Both the position numbers and the translations under genes were made by a program. The notes beneath the pieces were generated by a model that was given only the letters and a program-made list of their open reading frames with translations, did no database searches and was not told where the DNA came from. 16,987 nucleotides of DNA, taken from NCBI GenBank assembly GCA_000961805.1, contig LADV01000081.1, positions 1-16,987 of the forward strand. Reading direction: 5' to 3'. The stretch is from Peptococcaceae bacterium BRH_c23 (lineage in GTDB: Bacteria; Bacillota_B; Desulfitobacteriia; Desulfitobacteriales; Desulfitobacteriaceae). How positions within the stretch are numbered: position 1 is the stretch's first letter; each line of letters starts with the position of its first letter. Positions 6,635 through 14,475 of the stretch are shown in pieces.

Positions 6635-8794
6635 ATGTTTAAGTCGGTAGATATGAGCCAACAAAAGCTATACCGTCTACTTAGGGACGAGAAAACGATC
6701 TGGGTGTTATATCTTGATATTGTTAAATTTCAAGAGGTGGAATTTCGATACGGTTACAAAATCTGCAGACAAATCCTAGACGAGATTGAGCGTGAAATTA
6801 ATCATACGATCAAACAGCAACGCAATCTCTACCTTTTTTCTCATTTCGAAAGCAGGGGCGGGGACGACTTCGTTGTTTATTTTGTTCCGGGAAAAAATAC
6901 ATGTTGGAACATTACGGGAATCATCGAACAATGGGTTCTCCCTTTAGAAGAACGCTTTAACCATAGAATTAGGAAACTCGTTAGCGAGAAAATAAGCCTT
7001 CGTTCCGGACTTGCTCAGTGTATCAACGAAGTCGGTCGAGGCCCCGATTATTTACTGTATGCGGCAGTGAAAGAGGCCTTCCTCCTCAACAAATCCGAAC
7101 CGGATCCCCATTTTTTTGCTCGTCGCGAAGAGATTTCCCTCCTAATCGAAGAACCCGACACATACTTGAAAGCCGCTTTTCAACCAATCATTGAAACCCG
7201 AAGCGGTGAGGTGTTTGGTTTTGAAGCGTTAGCCCGTATGCCAGGATCCACTTGTTTTAACAATATTGCAGACCTCTTCCCCTTTGCTGAAAAGATAGGT
7301 CATCTCTATCCAATCGAAACTCTTTGTCGACGCCAAGCAATCATTTCCTTCCCTACTGTTGCCCAAGGCAAAGAAATGCTCTTTCTCAACATTAACCCCC
7401 AGGTTCTTAGCGACCCCGAATTTGCCTCCGGACATACTAGAAAATTTCTTAATGAAAAAGGGTTGGCCCCTTCCGACGTTGTGCTAGAAATTACCGAACG
7501 AAGTGCCATAGAGGATTTTTCCGCGTTCCGGGACGCTTTAGATCATTATCGTAATCAGGGTTACCTGATTGCTTTAGATGACGTTGGGGCCGGCTACTCC
7601 TCTTTACAGTCCGTAGCAGAGCTACATCCGGACTTTCTCAAAGTTGATCGATCCCTGATAGCGGGAGTTAATGCTGATCCAATTAAATGGGCCTTATTAG
7701 AGACATTTGTTACTTTTTCCAAGCGTATAGGATGCCGAATAATTGCTGAAGGTGTAGAAACGGAAGAAGAGATGCGCACCGTAGTTCAATTAGGGGTCGA
7801 TTACATTCAGGGATTTTTTGTTGCAAAGCCCACCTTTATGAGAATGAACATTAATCCTGCCGTTATGGAAATTCTGGGCCTAACCCGACGTCTAAAAGGC
7901 CATGATCAAAACCCGATTATTTCTATGATTGAACCCTTGCCTCTCTTTAATACTCACACCCAGGTCAATACCGTCGAAACTTACTTCCGAGAGCACCCAA
8001 ATCAATATCTAGTGGGTATTACCGATGACTCTCGTTTAGTCGGTGTGGTTCAGCGCGATCGACTTTTTGCCGCATTAGGTACTCGCTATGGTGTCCCTCT
8101 TTTTTCAGAACGTACAGTTCCCCTTATTATGGACAGAAATCCACTAGTAGTGGAAGATACCACTCCTTTGGAAGTGATGTCAAGCATAGCAATGCAACGG
8201 CCAGATGCTCAATTGTATGACGGCATCATTGTGGCTAACCAACAGATGCCGATTGGCCTAGTGTCCGTGGCAAAACTTATGAAAGCAATGACCGAGAGAC
8301 AAATCCAAATTGCTCGGGGGGCCAACCCTTTGACAGGATTGCCAGGCAACCTAAGCATTGAGCTCGAGATTCGGCAGCGCCTTGAACAGGCCTTGACCTT
8401 TGGACTTATTTATGTTGATCTTAACAAATTTAAAATTTACAACGATTTATACGGTTTCCAGCAAGGAGACATGGTCATCAAGATGTTAAGTGAGATTTTA
8501 CAGAATGAGGCCTCTAAAACGACTGAGGAAACCTTCGTCGGCCACATCGGTGGTGATGATTTTATTTTGATTTCCTCTATGTCCGACCTAGAAAATTTAG
8601 CAGTTCCTATTCTTGATCGATTTAAGGAGTCATGCAAACTATTACCCGGAGCGGAAAACCTTAGCGTTGCCCTTGCTGGCTTCATGATCGACTCCACTGA
8701 ACAAGAATGGACCCCCTTACTTGTCTCCGAACGGGCTGCCCAAATCAAGAAAGAAGTTAAGGCAATAGGAGGCAACTCTTTTTTACTACGCTAG
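6635..8794 (+). CDS. c-di-GMP signalling protein with GGDEF-EAL-CBS-CBS-GGDEF architecture
   Basis: This is a soluble multidomain c-di-GMP protein of 719 aa. In order: a degenerate GGDEF domain (about 10-160, motif SRGGDDF with GGDDF at 75-79); an EAL phosphodiesterase domain (about 175-410) with EAL at 197-199, Glu285 in LEITER, Asp315-Asp316 in DDVGAG, Lys336, Glu372 in AEGVE and Gln392 in QGF; a CBS pair (about 440-555); and a C-terminal GGDEF domain (about 560-719, NPLTGLPG then HIGGDDF with GGDDF at 639-643). The EAL set looks complete, so c-di-GMP hydrolysis is likely. Both GGDEF motifs have Asp for the usual Glu and lack the preceding Arg, so synthesis is doubtful. CBS pairs often bind adenine nucleotides. 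The ATG at 6635 is chosen over a GTG at 6602 because AGGGGG lies 6 nt before it. No membrane segment is seen. It diverges from plc and carries its own Pho box. Confidence 0.93.
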   Translation: MFKSVDMSQQKLYRLLRDEKTIWVLYLDIVKFQEVEFRYGYKICRQILDEIEREINHTIKQQRNLYLFSHFESRGGDDFVVYFVPGKNTCWNITGIIEQWVLPLEERFNHRIRKLVSEKISLRSGLAQCINEVGRGPDYLLYAAVKEAFLLNKSEPDPHFFARREEISLLIEEPDTYLKAAFQPIIETRSGEVFGFEALARMPGSTCFNNIADLFPFAEKIGHLYPIETLCRRQAIISFPTVAQGKEMLFLNINPQVLSDPEFASGHTRKFLNEKGLAPSDVVLEITERSAIEDFSAFRDALDHYRNQGYLIALDDVGAGYSSLQSVAELHPDFLKVDRSLIAGVNADPIKWALLETFVTFSKRIGCRIIAEGVETEEEMRTVVQLGVDYIQGFFVAKPTFMRMNINPAVMEILGLTRRLKGHDQNPIISMIEPLPLFNTHTQVNTVETYFREHPNQYLVGITDDSRLVGVVQRDRLFAALGTRYGVPLFSERTVPLIMDRNPLVVEDTTPLEVMSSIAMQRPDAQLYDGIIVANQQMPIGLVSVAKLMKAMTERQIQIARGANPLTGLPGNLSIELEIRQRLEQALTFGLIYVDLNKFKIYNDLYGFQQGDMVIKMLSEILQNEASKTTEETFVGHIGGDDFILISSMSDLENLAVPILDRFKESCKLLPGAENLSVALAGFMIDSTEQEWTPLLVSERAAQIKKEVKAIGGNSFLLR

Positions 8795-8810
8795 GAAGAA
8801 TTATAATAAT

Positions 8811-10214
8811 CTATCGATTCTCAGGATCAGCCGCTAAATTAAGAATTGCTTGGGCGTAGACTTTAGTCGTTAAAAGGAGATTATCGATGGAAATATATTC
8901 ATCAGGACAATGAATCACTTCAGGTTCACCTGGGAAAAGGGGACCAAAGGCTACCCCTTGAGGGAGCGCTTTAGCATAGGTTCCACCACCAATGGCAAAG
9001 GCAAAGGGTTCGAGACCCGTTACATCCGCATATGCTTTGAGCAAGGATTGAACCAAAGCACTCTCTTTGGGAACATGATGTGCTTCTTGGTGGGTTAAAA
9101 CTTTGATGATTAAATGCTCATTTTCAGCGATTTTGGCAATCGGAAGAAAAACGTCGTCCCGCTTAAAAGTAACTGGATAACGGATATCGATGACATAACG
9201 CGTCTCGTCTGATGTTAATTCAAAAATGCCTAGATTGAGGGATAATTTGCCAGAGGGTTCATCACTCAGAGTAATACCAAAACCCTCTCCTGTAAAGCCT
9301 GTGCCAGGGTATTTCAAGACATTATCTAGAGAGCGATTTTCTTCTGAGTTTAGTGGTAATGTCTTAAGAAACTGCAAGGCATAAACAACGGCATTCTTCC
9401 CATTTTGCGGTAGACTACCATGGGCTCCGACTCCTTTAAAGGAAAGTTTAATCTCCTGATCCGTTGCTTGACTATCGATTATTCCACTAACCCCTTCAGG
9501 AAATGAAAAACTTTTCAGCAATTTTTCAACCACTTCACTTGATATTTCCTTTAAGGTTACTTCACAAAGATCTGGAACAACATTAGCCCGTTCCCCACCT
9601 TGTACGCGTACTAAATGAGGAAAAGAAGTTGGATGAGATTGAATTAATTCCAGATGCAGAATTCCTTTTTCGGCATGAATTAAAGGGAATTCTGCATCTG
9701 GTGCAAATCCTATTTGGGGTACCTCTTCCTTCTTAAGATAATAATCCATATCCGCCCAGCCAGACTCCTCATCCGTACCTAGGATCAAACGAACTCTCAT
9801 GTTTAAAGGAATTCCAGCATCTTTTATAGCTTTCATGGCGAAAAGGGCTGCCAGAGTTGGTCCTTTATCATCTAAGGCACCTCGACCATATAGTTTCCCA
9901 TCGTTAATGCTCGCACTATAGGGGGGGGCAGACCATCCATCCCCTTCTGGAACAACATCAAGATGACCTAAAATCCCCAAAAGGTCCCCCTTGCCCATTT
10001 CAATATGACCAGCGTACCCGTCAACGTTTTTGACAGTAAAGCCGAATTTTTCTCCTAAGTCAAGGGTCCATTCTAACGCCTCTTGAATTCCAGGCCCGAA
10101 TGGAGCACCGGTCGCAGCATGCTCGACATCTTTAACACTCTTAATCCGAATACAGGTCTGTACGGCAGAGATCAAGTCCTCTTTAATTAAATCAATAGTT
10201 TGGTTCAGACGCAT
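8811..10214 (-). CDS. pepV: PepV-type M20 family metallodipeptidase
   Basis: This cytoplasmic di-zinc dipeptidase of the M20 family hydrolyses Xaa-Xaa dipeptides with broad specificity; the length of 467 aa is typical of PepV. Metal ligands and catalytic residues align with Lactobacillus PepV: His84 and Asp86 (LGHLDVVPEGDGW), Asp115-Asp116 (GRGALDDKGP), Glu149-Glu150 (GTDEESG), Asp173 (APDAEFP), His265 (GVGAHGS) and His435 (EVIHCPDE). The ATG at 10212-10214 is preceded by GGAGG at 8 nt. It lies 168 bp downstream of the PBP gene, past a strong inverted repeat, and converges with the c-di-GMP gene with only 16 bp between stop codons. The segment encoding 171-188 contains a perfect 16-bp inverted repeat. 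No residue needed for catalysis appears missing. Confidence 0.93.
   Translation of the reverse strand: MRLNQTIDLIKEDLISAVQTCIRIKSVKDVEHAATGAPFGPGIQEALEWTLDLGEKFGFTVKNVDGYAGHIEMGKGDLLGILGHLDVVPEGDGWSAPPYSASINDGKLYGRGALDDKGPTLAALFAMKAIKDAGIPLNMRVRLILGTDEESGWADMDYYLKKEEVPQIGFAPDAEFPLIHAEKGILHLELIQSHPTSFPHLVRVQGGERANVVPDLCEVTLKEISSEVVEKLLKSFSFPEGVSGIIDSQATDQEIKLSFKGVGAHGSLPQNGKNAVVYALQFLKTLPLNSEENRSLDNVLKYPGTGFTGEGFGITLSDEPSGKLSLNLGIFELTSDETRYVIDIRYPVTFKRDDVFLPIAKIAENEHLIIKVLTHQEAHHVPKESALVQSLLKAYADVTGLEPFAFAIGGGTYAKALPQGVAFGPLFPGEPEVIHCPDEYISIDNLLLTTKVYAQAILNLAADPENR
9650..9701. repeat. Perfect 16-bp inverted repeat inside pepV
   Basis: The arms at 9650-9665 and 9686-9701 are exact reverse complements (each contains GCAGAATTCC or GGAATTCTGC), separated by 20 nt. 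They fall in the part of pepV that encodes the conserved PDAEFP...EKGILHLE region, so both arms are under protein constraint. It could fold in mRNA or mark a past template-switch event; no regulatory role is evident. Confidence 0.6.
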
Positions 10215-10267
10215 CGTTTATTCCTCCATGATTTCTTATTCACTTTCAAGTCGCCACTTCTTACTAA

Positions 10268-10309
10268 TGAGTGTTGTATGTTCAGCTTTAGCTGAACATA
10301 CAACACTCA
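10268..10309 (-). terminator. 20-bp perfect inverted repeat downstream of the PBP gene, probable terminator
   Basis: The arms at 10268-10287 and 10290-10309 pair over 20 bp without a mismatch, around a TT loop (centre TTCAGCTTTAGCTGAA). It lies about 75 nt past the stop codon of the PBP gene and about 55 nt before the pepV start. On the minus strand it is followed by TTAGTAAG, which is not a strong U-tract. It may terminate or attenuate read-through into pepV. The very long stem also suits a recombination or cruciform element. Confidence 0.5.
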
Positions 10310-10382
10310 CAACTCATCCTAGGTTACCCCGATTTAAGACAATGTAGCATAAGATCAAAGTTCGAGATTGGAAACTTAAGGG

Positions 10383-12389
10383 TTACTGAGATAAGGGCGA
10401 AAACTTGATATTGATCGTTGTCCCCTTAGTAACAACTTTTCCTGCTTGTGGTGATTGTTGTTGGGCTAAGCCGCTCCCAGTAAAATTAAAATGAAGCTCT
10501 GACTTTGCTAATGTTTCTCCAACCTGGCGCATTGTCATACCTAATAACTCTGGAATTATAACCTCCCCCTCGATAGGCGTTCGTTCTGGGATTACGGGTT
10601 GGGGTGTGGGTCTAACTGCAGAATCACTGGGTGAGATGGTAACAGTACTCTGTGTATCATTTGCTACGGGTAAACCATAATACTGTAAAGCTCCCTCAAT
10701 AATCCCTTTTGCTCTAGGTCCTGCTAAGGTTCCCCCTTGATGTCCCTCTTCCGTTCTTGGGGTATCAATGATAATTAAGACTGCAATTTTAGGATCTTCT
10801 GCTGGGGCATAGGCTGCAAATGTTGCAATATAATCTGTGCTAGAATATTCCCCTGTTTTTGGATCTACTTTCTGAGCGGTTCCTGTTTTACCCGCTACAT
10901 TGACACCAGGAATTTTGGCCAGTTGGCCAGTTCCATCATTAACGACTTCTTGGAGGATCTGTGTGATTTGTAAAGCCGTCGATTTCGAGATTACCTGGCG
11001 TACGGGATAAGGTTTTTGTTGTTTAAGGAGTTGTCCATCGGGATTCGTGATTTTGTCAACAACATAGGGGCGGTAGAGAGTACCCCCATTGGCAACTGCA
11101 GAAATTGCAGACAGTAATTGGATCGGCGTGACTGAATTGGCTTGTCCAAAGGACATCGTGGCAATGTCGATTTCTAGAATCTTAGCTTGTGGAAGGAGTA
11201 ACCCCGTTTCTTCTCCGGAAATATCGACCCCTGTTTTGGATCCGAAACCAAAGGCTTTTAGATACGTATTAAACTTCTCTTTACCCAACTTCCTTCCAAC
11301 CTGAGCGAGTACAACATTCGATGACAGTTTCATCCCTTCCGAAAACGTGATGTTACCGTGTGGTTTCTGATCTGAGTCCCAGTTTGTGATTCGTCGAGGG
11401 GGAATGTTCAGGTAGCCCGGATCCTCAAAGGTTTCGTTCAGATTGATAATTCCTTCTTCCAAAGCAGCTGCTCCAGTAATAATTTTAAACGTTGATCCTG
11501 GCTCGTAGGACATACTGATCGCTAAGTTTCGGCGGACTTCTGGTGTCACTTTATTATAATCCGTTGGATCAAAGGATGGGCGAGATCCCATGCCTAATAT
11601 ACGCCCAGTCATCGGGTCCATAGCTAAAATCGTTACACTATCGGCTTTGGTTGATTGATATGCTTGATCAAGTTCTTGCTCAATAAAATATTGAATGCTT
11701 GAATCAATGGTTAAAGAAATTGAGTTTCCATGGCTTGACGGTGCGCTTTGATGGAGAGTATCTTGTATAAAACTGGCTTTAGTATCCCGCTCTTGGGATT
11801 GGAAGCCAGGTTTACCAAACAACTCCTTATCATAAAAGTATTCGACTCCTTCTACCCCATGCCCCTCACGATTTACAATCCCAAGTGTAGAAGCCGCAAA
11901 CATCCCCATGGGATAGATGCGCTTTTCTTCTTCATCGTGACCCACTCCTGGGATTTTTAGAGCCATAATTTGCTCAGCTTTCTTAATATCCACCTGATGG
12001 GCTAAACTAATCCACTTCAAATCTTTATTCAGTTTATCAAGAATGGCCTTAGAATCAATTCCTAAGATAGTTCCTAGTTCGATAGAAATCTCTTCTTTTG
12101 TTCTTTTTAATTGCCCTTTACTGATCAAATCACTTAAGATTTTAGGATCTGCGTAAATTTCTTTGACTGGAATACTTTGAGCTAAGACATTGCCCTGAGC
12201 GTCATAGATAGTCCCTCTATCCGGCGGTAGACTTTGATCGGTTGTTCGACGCTCAATTCCTTTGGCCTTGAGGTCTGGCGCTTGAACAACTTGTAATAAT
12301 ACGAGCCGACCCAAAACAAGTAGGATCCCCAATAACAATACCACTTGAACCCATCGATCCCGAGAAAAATACTTCGTACGGTTGCTCAT
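10383..12389 (-). CDS. SpoVD/PBP2-type peptidoglycan transpeptidase (class B PBP) with one PASTA domain
   Basis: This is a membrane-anchored class B penicillin-binding protein that cross-links peptidoglycan. In the 668-aa product, residues about 13-36 form one membrane anchor (VQVVLLLGILLVLGRLVLLQVV), followed by the PBP dimerisation domain (about 50-210, PPDRGTIYDAQGNVLA) and the transpeptidase domain. Its active-site motifs are STFK with Ser299, SSN at 356-358 and KTGT at 501-504. A Pro-rich linker (about 585-608) leads to a single C-terminal PASTA domain (about 609-665). One PASTA domain matches B. subtilis SpoVD (spore cortex), whereas PBP2B has two, so SpoVD is favoured. The gene is not in a division (dcw) cluster here, so a paralogue is also possible. 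The nearest ribosome site, AAGGGA, is 14 nt upstream, which is loose. Confidence 0.9.
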   Translation of the reverse strand: MSNRTKYFSRDRWVQVVLLLGILLVLGRLVLLQVVQAPDLKAKGIERRTTDQSLPPDRGTIYDAQGNVLAQSIPVKEIYADPKILSDLISKGQLKRTKEEISIELGTILGIDSKAILDKLNKDLKWISLAHQVDIKKAEQIMALKIPGVGHDEEEKRIYPMGMFAASTLGIVNREGHGVEGVEYFYDKELFGKPGFQSQERDTKASFIQDTLHQSAPSSHGNSISLTIDSSIQYFIEQELDQAYQSTKADSVTILAMDPMTGRILGMGSRPSFDPTDYNKVTPEVRRNLAISMSYEPGSTFKIITGAAALEEGIINLNETFEDPGYLNIPPRRITNWDSDQKPHGNITFSEGMKLSSNVVLAQVGRKLGKEKFNTYLKAFGFGSKTGVDISGEETGLLLPQAKILEIDIATMSFGQANSVTPIQLLSAISAVANGGTLYRPYVVDKITNPDGQLLKQQKPYPVRQVISKSTALQITQILQEVVNDGTGQLAKIPGVNVAGKTGTAQKVDPKTGEYSSTDYIATFAAYAPAEDPKIAVLIIIDTPRTEEGHQGGTLAGPRAKGIIEGALQYYGLPVANDTQSTVTISPSDSAVRPTPQPVIPERTPIEGEVIIPELLGMTMRQVGETLAKSELHFNFTGSGLAQQQSPQAGKVVTKGTTINIKFSPLSQ

Positions 12390-12743
12390 TTTCCAAACTG
12401 CGTCCCTTCTTTATCCACTTTGAAGACAAGCACTACTATAAAAGTGGGAGTTCTATGTTCTACTTCACTCTCCTAGCTTTATTATAGCATCTAACCACGT
12501 CGTTCCTAGTCCTATCATAAAAGAATAAATTACAAAGCTTAAGCGCCAGATGAGCAATTCTTTAGTTTAATTCAGAAAGAGAACTCACGTTTTCTTAACT
12601 AACGATGGCATTTTTAAAAGCCACCTTGCTAAGAAACCGCAAGCTCTTGACTGTATTTTGTCCCCTCAGAGTGGAATAATACATCGATTATGAAAGGTAT
12701 ATTTTTGAAAATTTGGAACACATAAGCCAATAGATAACACTCT
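12390..12743. other. 354-bp intergenic region between the rhomboid and PBP genes, with PBP promoter candidate
   Basis: No convincing gene lies here. On the minus strand TGCTATAAT at 12489-12481 is an extended -10 (TGn plus a perfect TATAAT), about 92 nt before the PBP start, with no good -35 upstream. A weak stem CTTGC...GCAAG with nearby GGC...GCC is present around 12620-12645 but lacks a clear terminator tail. I see no sigma-E/sigma-K consensus that I can defend, no riboswitch core, and no repeat family. The rest is AT-rich sequence without recognised structure. Confidence 0.4.
12481..12489 (-). promoter_or_regulatory. Extended -10 promoter candidate for the PBP gene
   Basis: The minus strand reads TG-C-TATAAT here, a consensus extended -10 element. 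The expected -35 region (around CTAGGA) does not match TTGACA, which is tolerable for extended -10 promoters. Its position, about 92 nt before the PBP start codon, fits. A sporulation sigma factor would not need this element, so it hints at vegetative expression if real. Confidence 0.45.
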
Positions 12744-13685
12744 TTAAATCGATCTTGTTAGTAAAATACTAATCATGGTTCCCATGAAAAGTCCACCTAA
12801 ATGAGCAAAATTGTCAATCCCAGGCACGATAAATCCAAATGCAATATTCACTAATATAACAATGACAAGATTCATTCCTAAGCCAGACTTCCAGAGATTA
12901 GGCCGTTTATAACTATGATAAAGTAATGCTCCAAGCAGACCGAAAATTGCTCCTGACGCCCCTGCGGAAAGCGCAGGAGAAAATAAAAAGCTGGCAATTG
13001 ACCCACCTAGACCTGCGGAAAAATAGACCAAGAAAAATTTACGATGCCCAAGAATTTCTTCCGTCAAGGACCCTAATGCCCTTAAAGCATATAAGTTAAA
13101 GAATAGGTGCATGACCCCAATATGTATAAACATACTAGTTATTAGCCGCCAAACTTCACCCTCTTGGATAAGGGTATTCACTTTGGCTCCGAAGGCAATC
13201 AGGACGCGTTGCTCTGTTGAACCTCCAGCAAGGGTCATCAGAACAAAAACAATAAGATTAACGACTAAAAAAGCGTAAGTAAAAAATGGCATAAAACGCT
13301 TCTCAGCATGGATTACTTGTTCGAAATCCAAAGGCTTACCACTGGCAAGTTGCTTAATCCAGCGGGGAATTATTGGGTCCTCCGAGGGAGGAAAGGGAAA
13401 AAGGTTCCCGTATCGAGTATCCCAGTACCAAAGCTGAAGATTGGGGAAACGGTGTTCCTTTAAAAGCGTGGAGTCGATCCCTTGGGGGCAAAGAACTAGG
13501 ACATCAAATTTGGAAAAATCAGCAAATCTCTGAATCCACGGCTGAAAATCATCCGGGAGTTCGCTATAATCACCTAGGAAAAGTCCCCGCCGTAACGACA
13601 CATGAGTCGCGCACACCCAATTTCTTTCTAGAGAATGAATTGCCCAGCCTGATTGAACGAGATTGTTGATGACGAGTTCCAACAT
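12744..13685 (-). CDS. Rhomboid family intramembrane serine protease with N-terminal soluble domain
   Basis: This is an integral-membrane serine protease. The 313-aa product starts with about 130 residues of soluble sequence of no recognised motif, then has about six membrane segments (near 133-152, 178-200, 213-233, 238-258, 270-287 and 290-310). Catalytic Ser244 lies in GASG, His295 in NFAHLGG, and the oxyanion residues His193 and Asn197 in MHLFFNLYAL, so the active site is complete. The layout resembles B. subtilis GluP/YqgP, which also has an N-terminal cytoplasmic domain, but the C-terminal TPR part is absent. The ATG at 13683-13685 has GAGGTG 5 nt upstream. It begins 16 nt after the larC stop and is probably the last gene of the lar operon. 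The substrate is unknown. Confidence 0.9.
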   Translation of the reverse strand: MLELVINNLVQSGWAIHSLERNWVCATHVSLRRGLFLGDYSELPDDFQPWIQRFADFSKFDVLVLCPQGIDSTLLKEHRFPNLQLWYWDTRYGNLFPFPPSEDPIIPRWIKQLASGKPLDFEQVIHAEKRFMPFFTYAFLVVNLIVFVLMTLAGGSTEQRVLIAFGAKVNTLIQEGEVWRLITSMFIHIGVMHLFFNLYALRALGSLTEEILGHRKFFLVYFSAGLGGSIASFLFSPALSAGASGAIFGLLGALLYHSYKRPNLWKSGLGMNLVIVILVNIAFGFIVPGIDNFAHLGGLFMGTMISILLTRSI

Positions 13686-13701
13686 ATTAACACCTCAAGT
13701 C

Positions 13702-14457
13702 TTAAATCTCTCCTAAAACCCCGCGTAACAAACTGGGAATGCCATAATCATTTTTACCCGATCCATACCCTACGTTAAGCAAGGTCATTTCTGGAAAGCT
13801 AGATTGTTGAGCTAAGGCCCTTATCAGAGCAGCACCCGTCGGTGTAATCAATTCTCCTGTGATCCCTGATTCTTGGAATTTGAAGCCGCGTAAAAGTAAG
13901 AGGGTGGCCGGGGCGGGTAAAGGTAATGTTCCATGGGCACATTGCACAAAACCATGTGACCAGGGGAGTGTGGAGACGCGTATCATTTCAATATCTAACT
14001 GATCCAAAGCGATACAGGTCCCTACAATATCAACCAAGGAGTCGACTGCACCTACTTCATGAAAATGAACCTTCTCGATGGTTGTCCCGTGAACAAGCGC
14101 TTCAGCTTCAGCCAAAACATTGAAGACCTGAAGAGCATTTTTTCGAGCGCGTTCAAACAATGATCCACTATGGATCATTGTTTGAATGTCACCGAGATGG
14201 CGTTTATGTTTGTGTTTGTGTTGATGTTGATGTTGATGATCGCCGTGATTTTCTGGTATATCTTCTAAGACAACATCAATGTCTGTAGCTTGAATACCGT
14301 GGACTTGGCGAGAACTTACCTTAAGTCTAAATTCCGTTAATCCGATGGAGTGAAGTTGATTCACAATCTCTTTCGAATCTGCACCTAAAGCAAGCAATGA
14401 TCCGAGGGCCATATCACCGCTGATTCCAGCAAATGTATCCCAATATAAAACTTTCAA
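13702..14457 (-). CDS. larC: LarC (LarC1 part only), nickel-pincer cofactor nickel-insertion protein
   Basis: LarC inserts nickel into the pyridinium dithio-mononucleotide precursor using CTP. The start is taken as TTG at 14455-14457, which gives MKVLYWDTFAGISGDM, the usual family opening, and has AGGAGG 9 nt upstream; an upstream TTG at 14475 would place the ribosome site inside the gene. The 251-aa product has a His-rich stretch (eight His between residues 71 and 87) as expected for nickel handling, then KVHFHEVGAVDSLVDIVG and ELITPTGAAL. It ends at GYGSGKNDYGIPSLLRGV, where LarC1 ends in Lactiplantibacillus plantarum. The C-terminal LarC2 domain, joined there by a ribosomal frameshift, is missing: the rhomboid gene starts 16 nt later. 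It sits downstream of larB. Confidence 0.88.
   Translation of the reverse strand: MKVLYWDTFAGISGDMALGSLLALGADSKEIVNQLHSIGLTEFRLKVSSRQVHGIQATDIDVVLEDIPENHGDHQHQHQHKHKHKRHLGDIQTMIHSGSLFERARKNALQVFNVLAEAEALVHGTTIEKVHFHEVGAVDSLVDIVGTCIALDQLDIEMIRVSTLPWSHGFVQCAHGTLPLPAPATLLLLRGFKFQESGITGELITPTGAALIRALAQQSSFPEMTLLNVGYGSGKNDYGIPSLLRGVLGEI
14152..14186. repeat. Perfect 16-bp inverted repeat inside larC
   Basis: The arms at 14152-14167 and 14171-14186 are exact reverse complements (the inner part reads GATCCA-CTA-TGGATC) with a 3-nt loop. They lie wholly inside the larC reading frame, in the segment after the His-rich stretch. In mRNA this would be a strong hairpin. It is not close to the C-terminal frameshift point known from other larC genes, so a recoding role is unlikely. 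Confidence 0.6.
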
Positions 14458-14475
14458 GTCCTTGTTCCTCCTCAA

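Noticed and set aside
8795..8810. Terminator between the convergent c-di-GMP and pepV genes
   Set aside because: Only 16 bp separate the stop codons and no stem is visible; the two transcripts may overlap.
13690..13760. Programmed frameshift at the larC 3' end leading into larC2
   Set aside because: A GGGGTTTTAGG run is present near the stop, but no LarC2-like sequence follows in any frame before the rhomboid gene, whose own N-terminus does not resemble LarC2.
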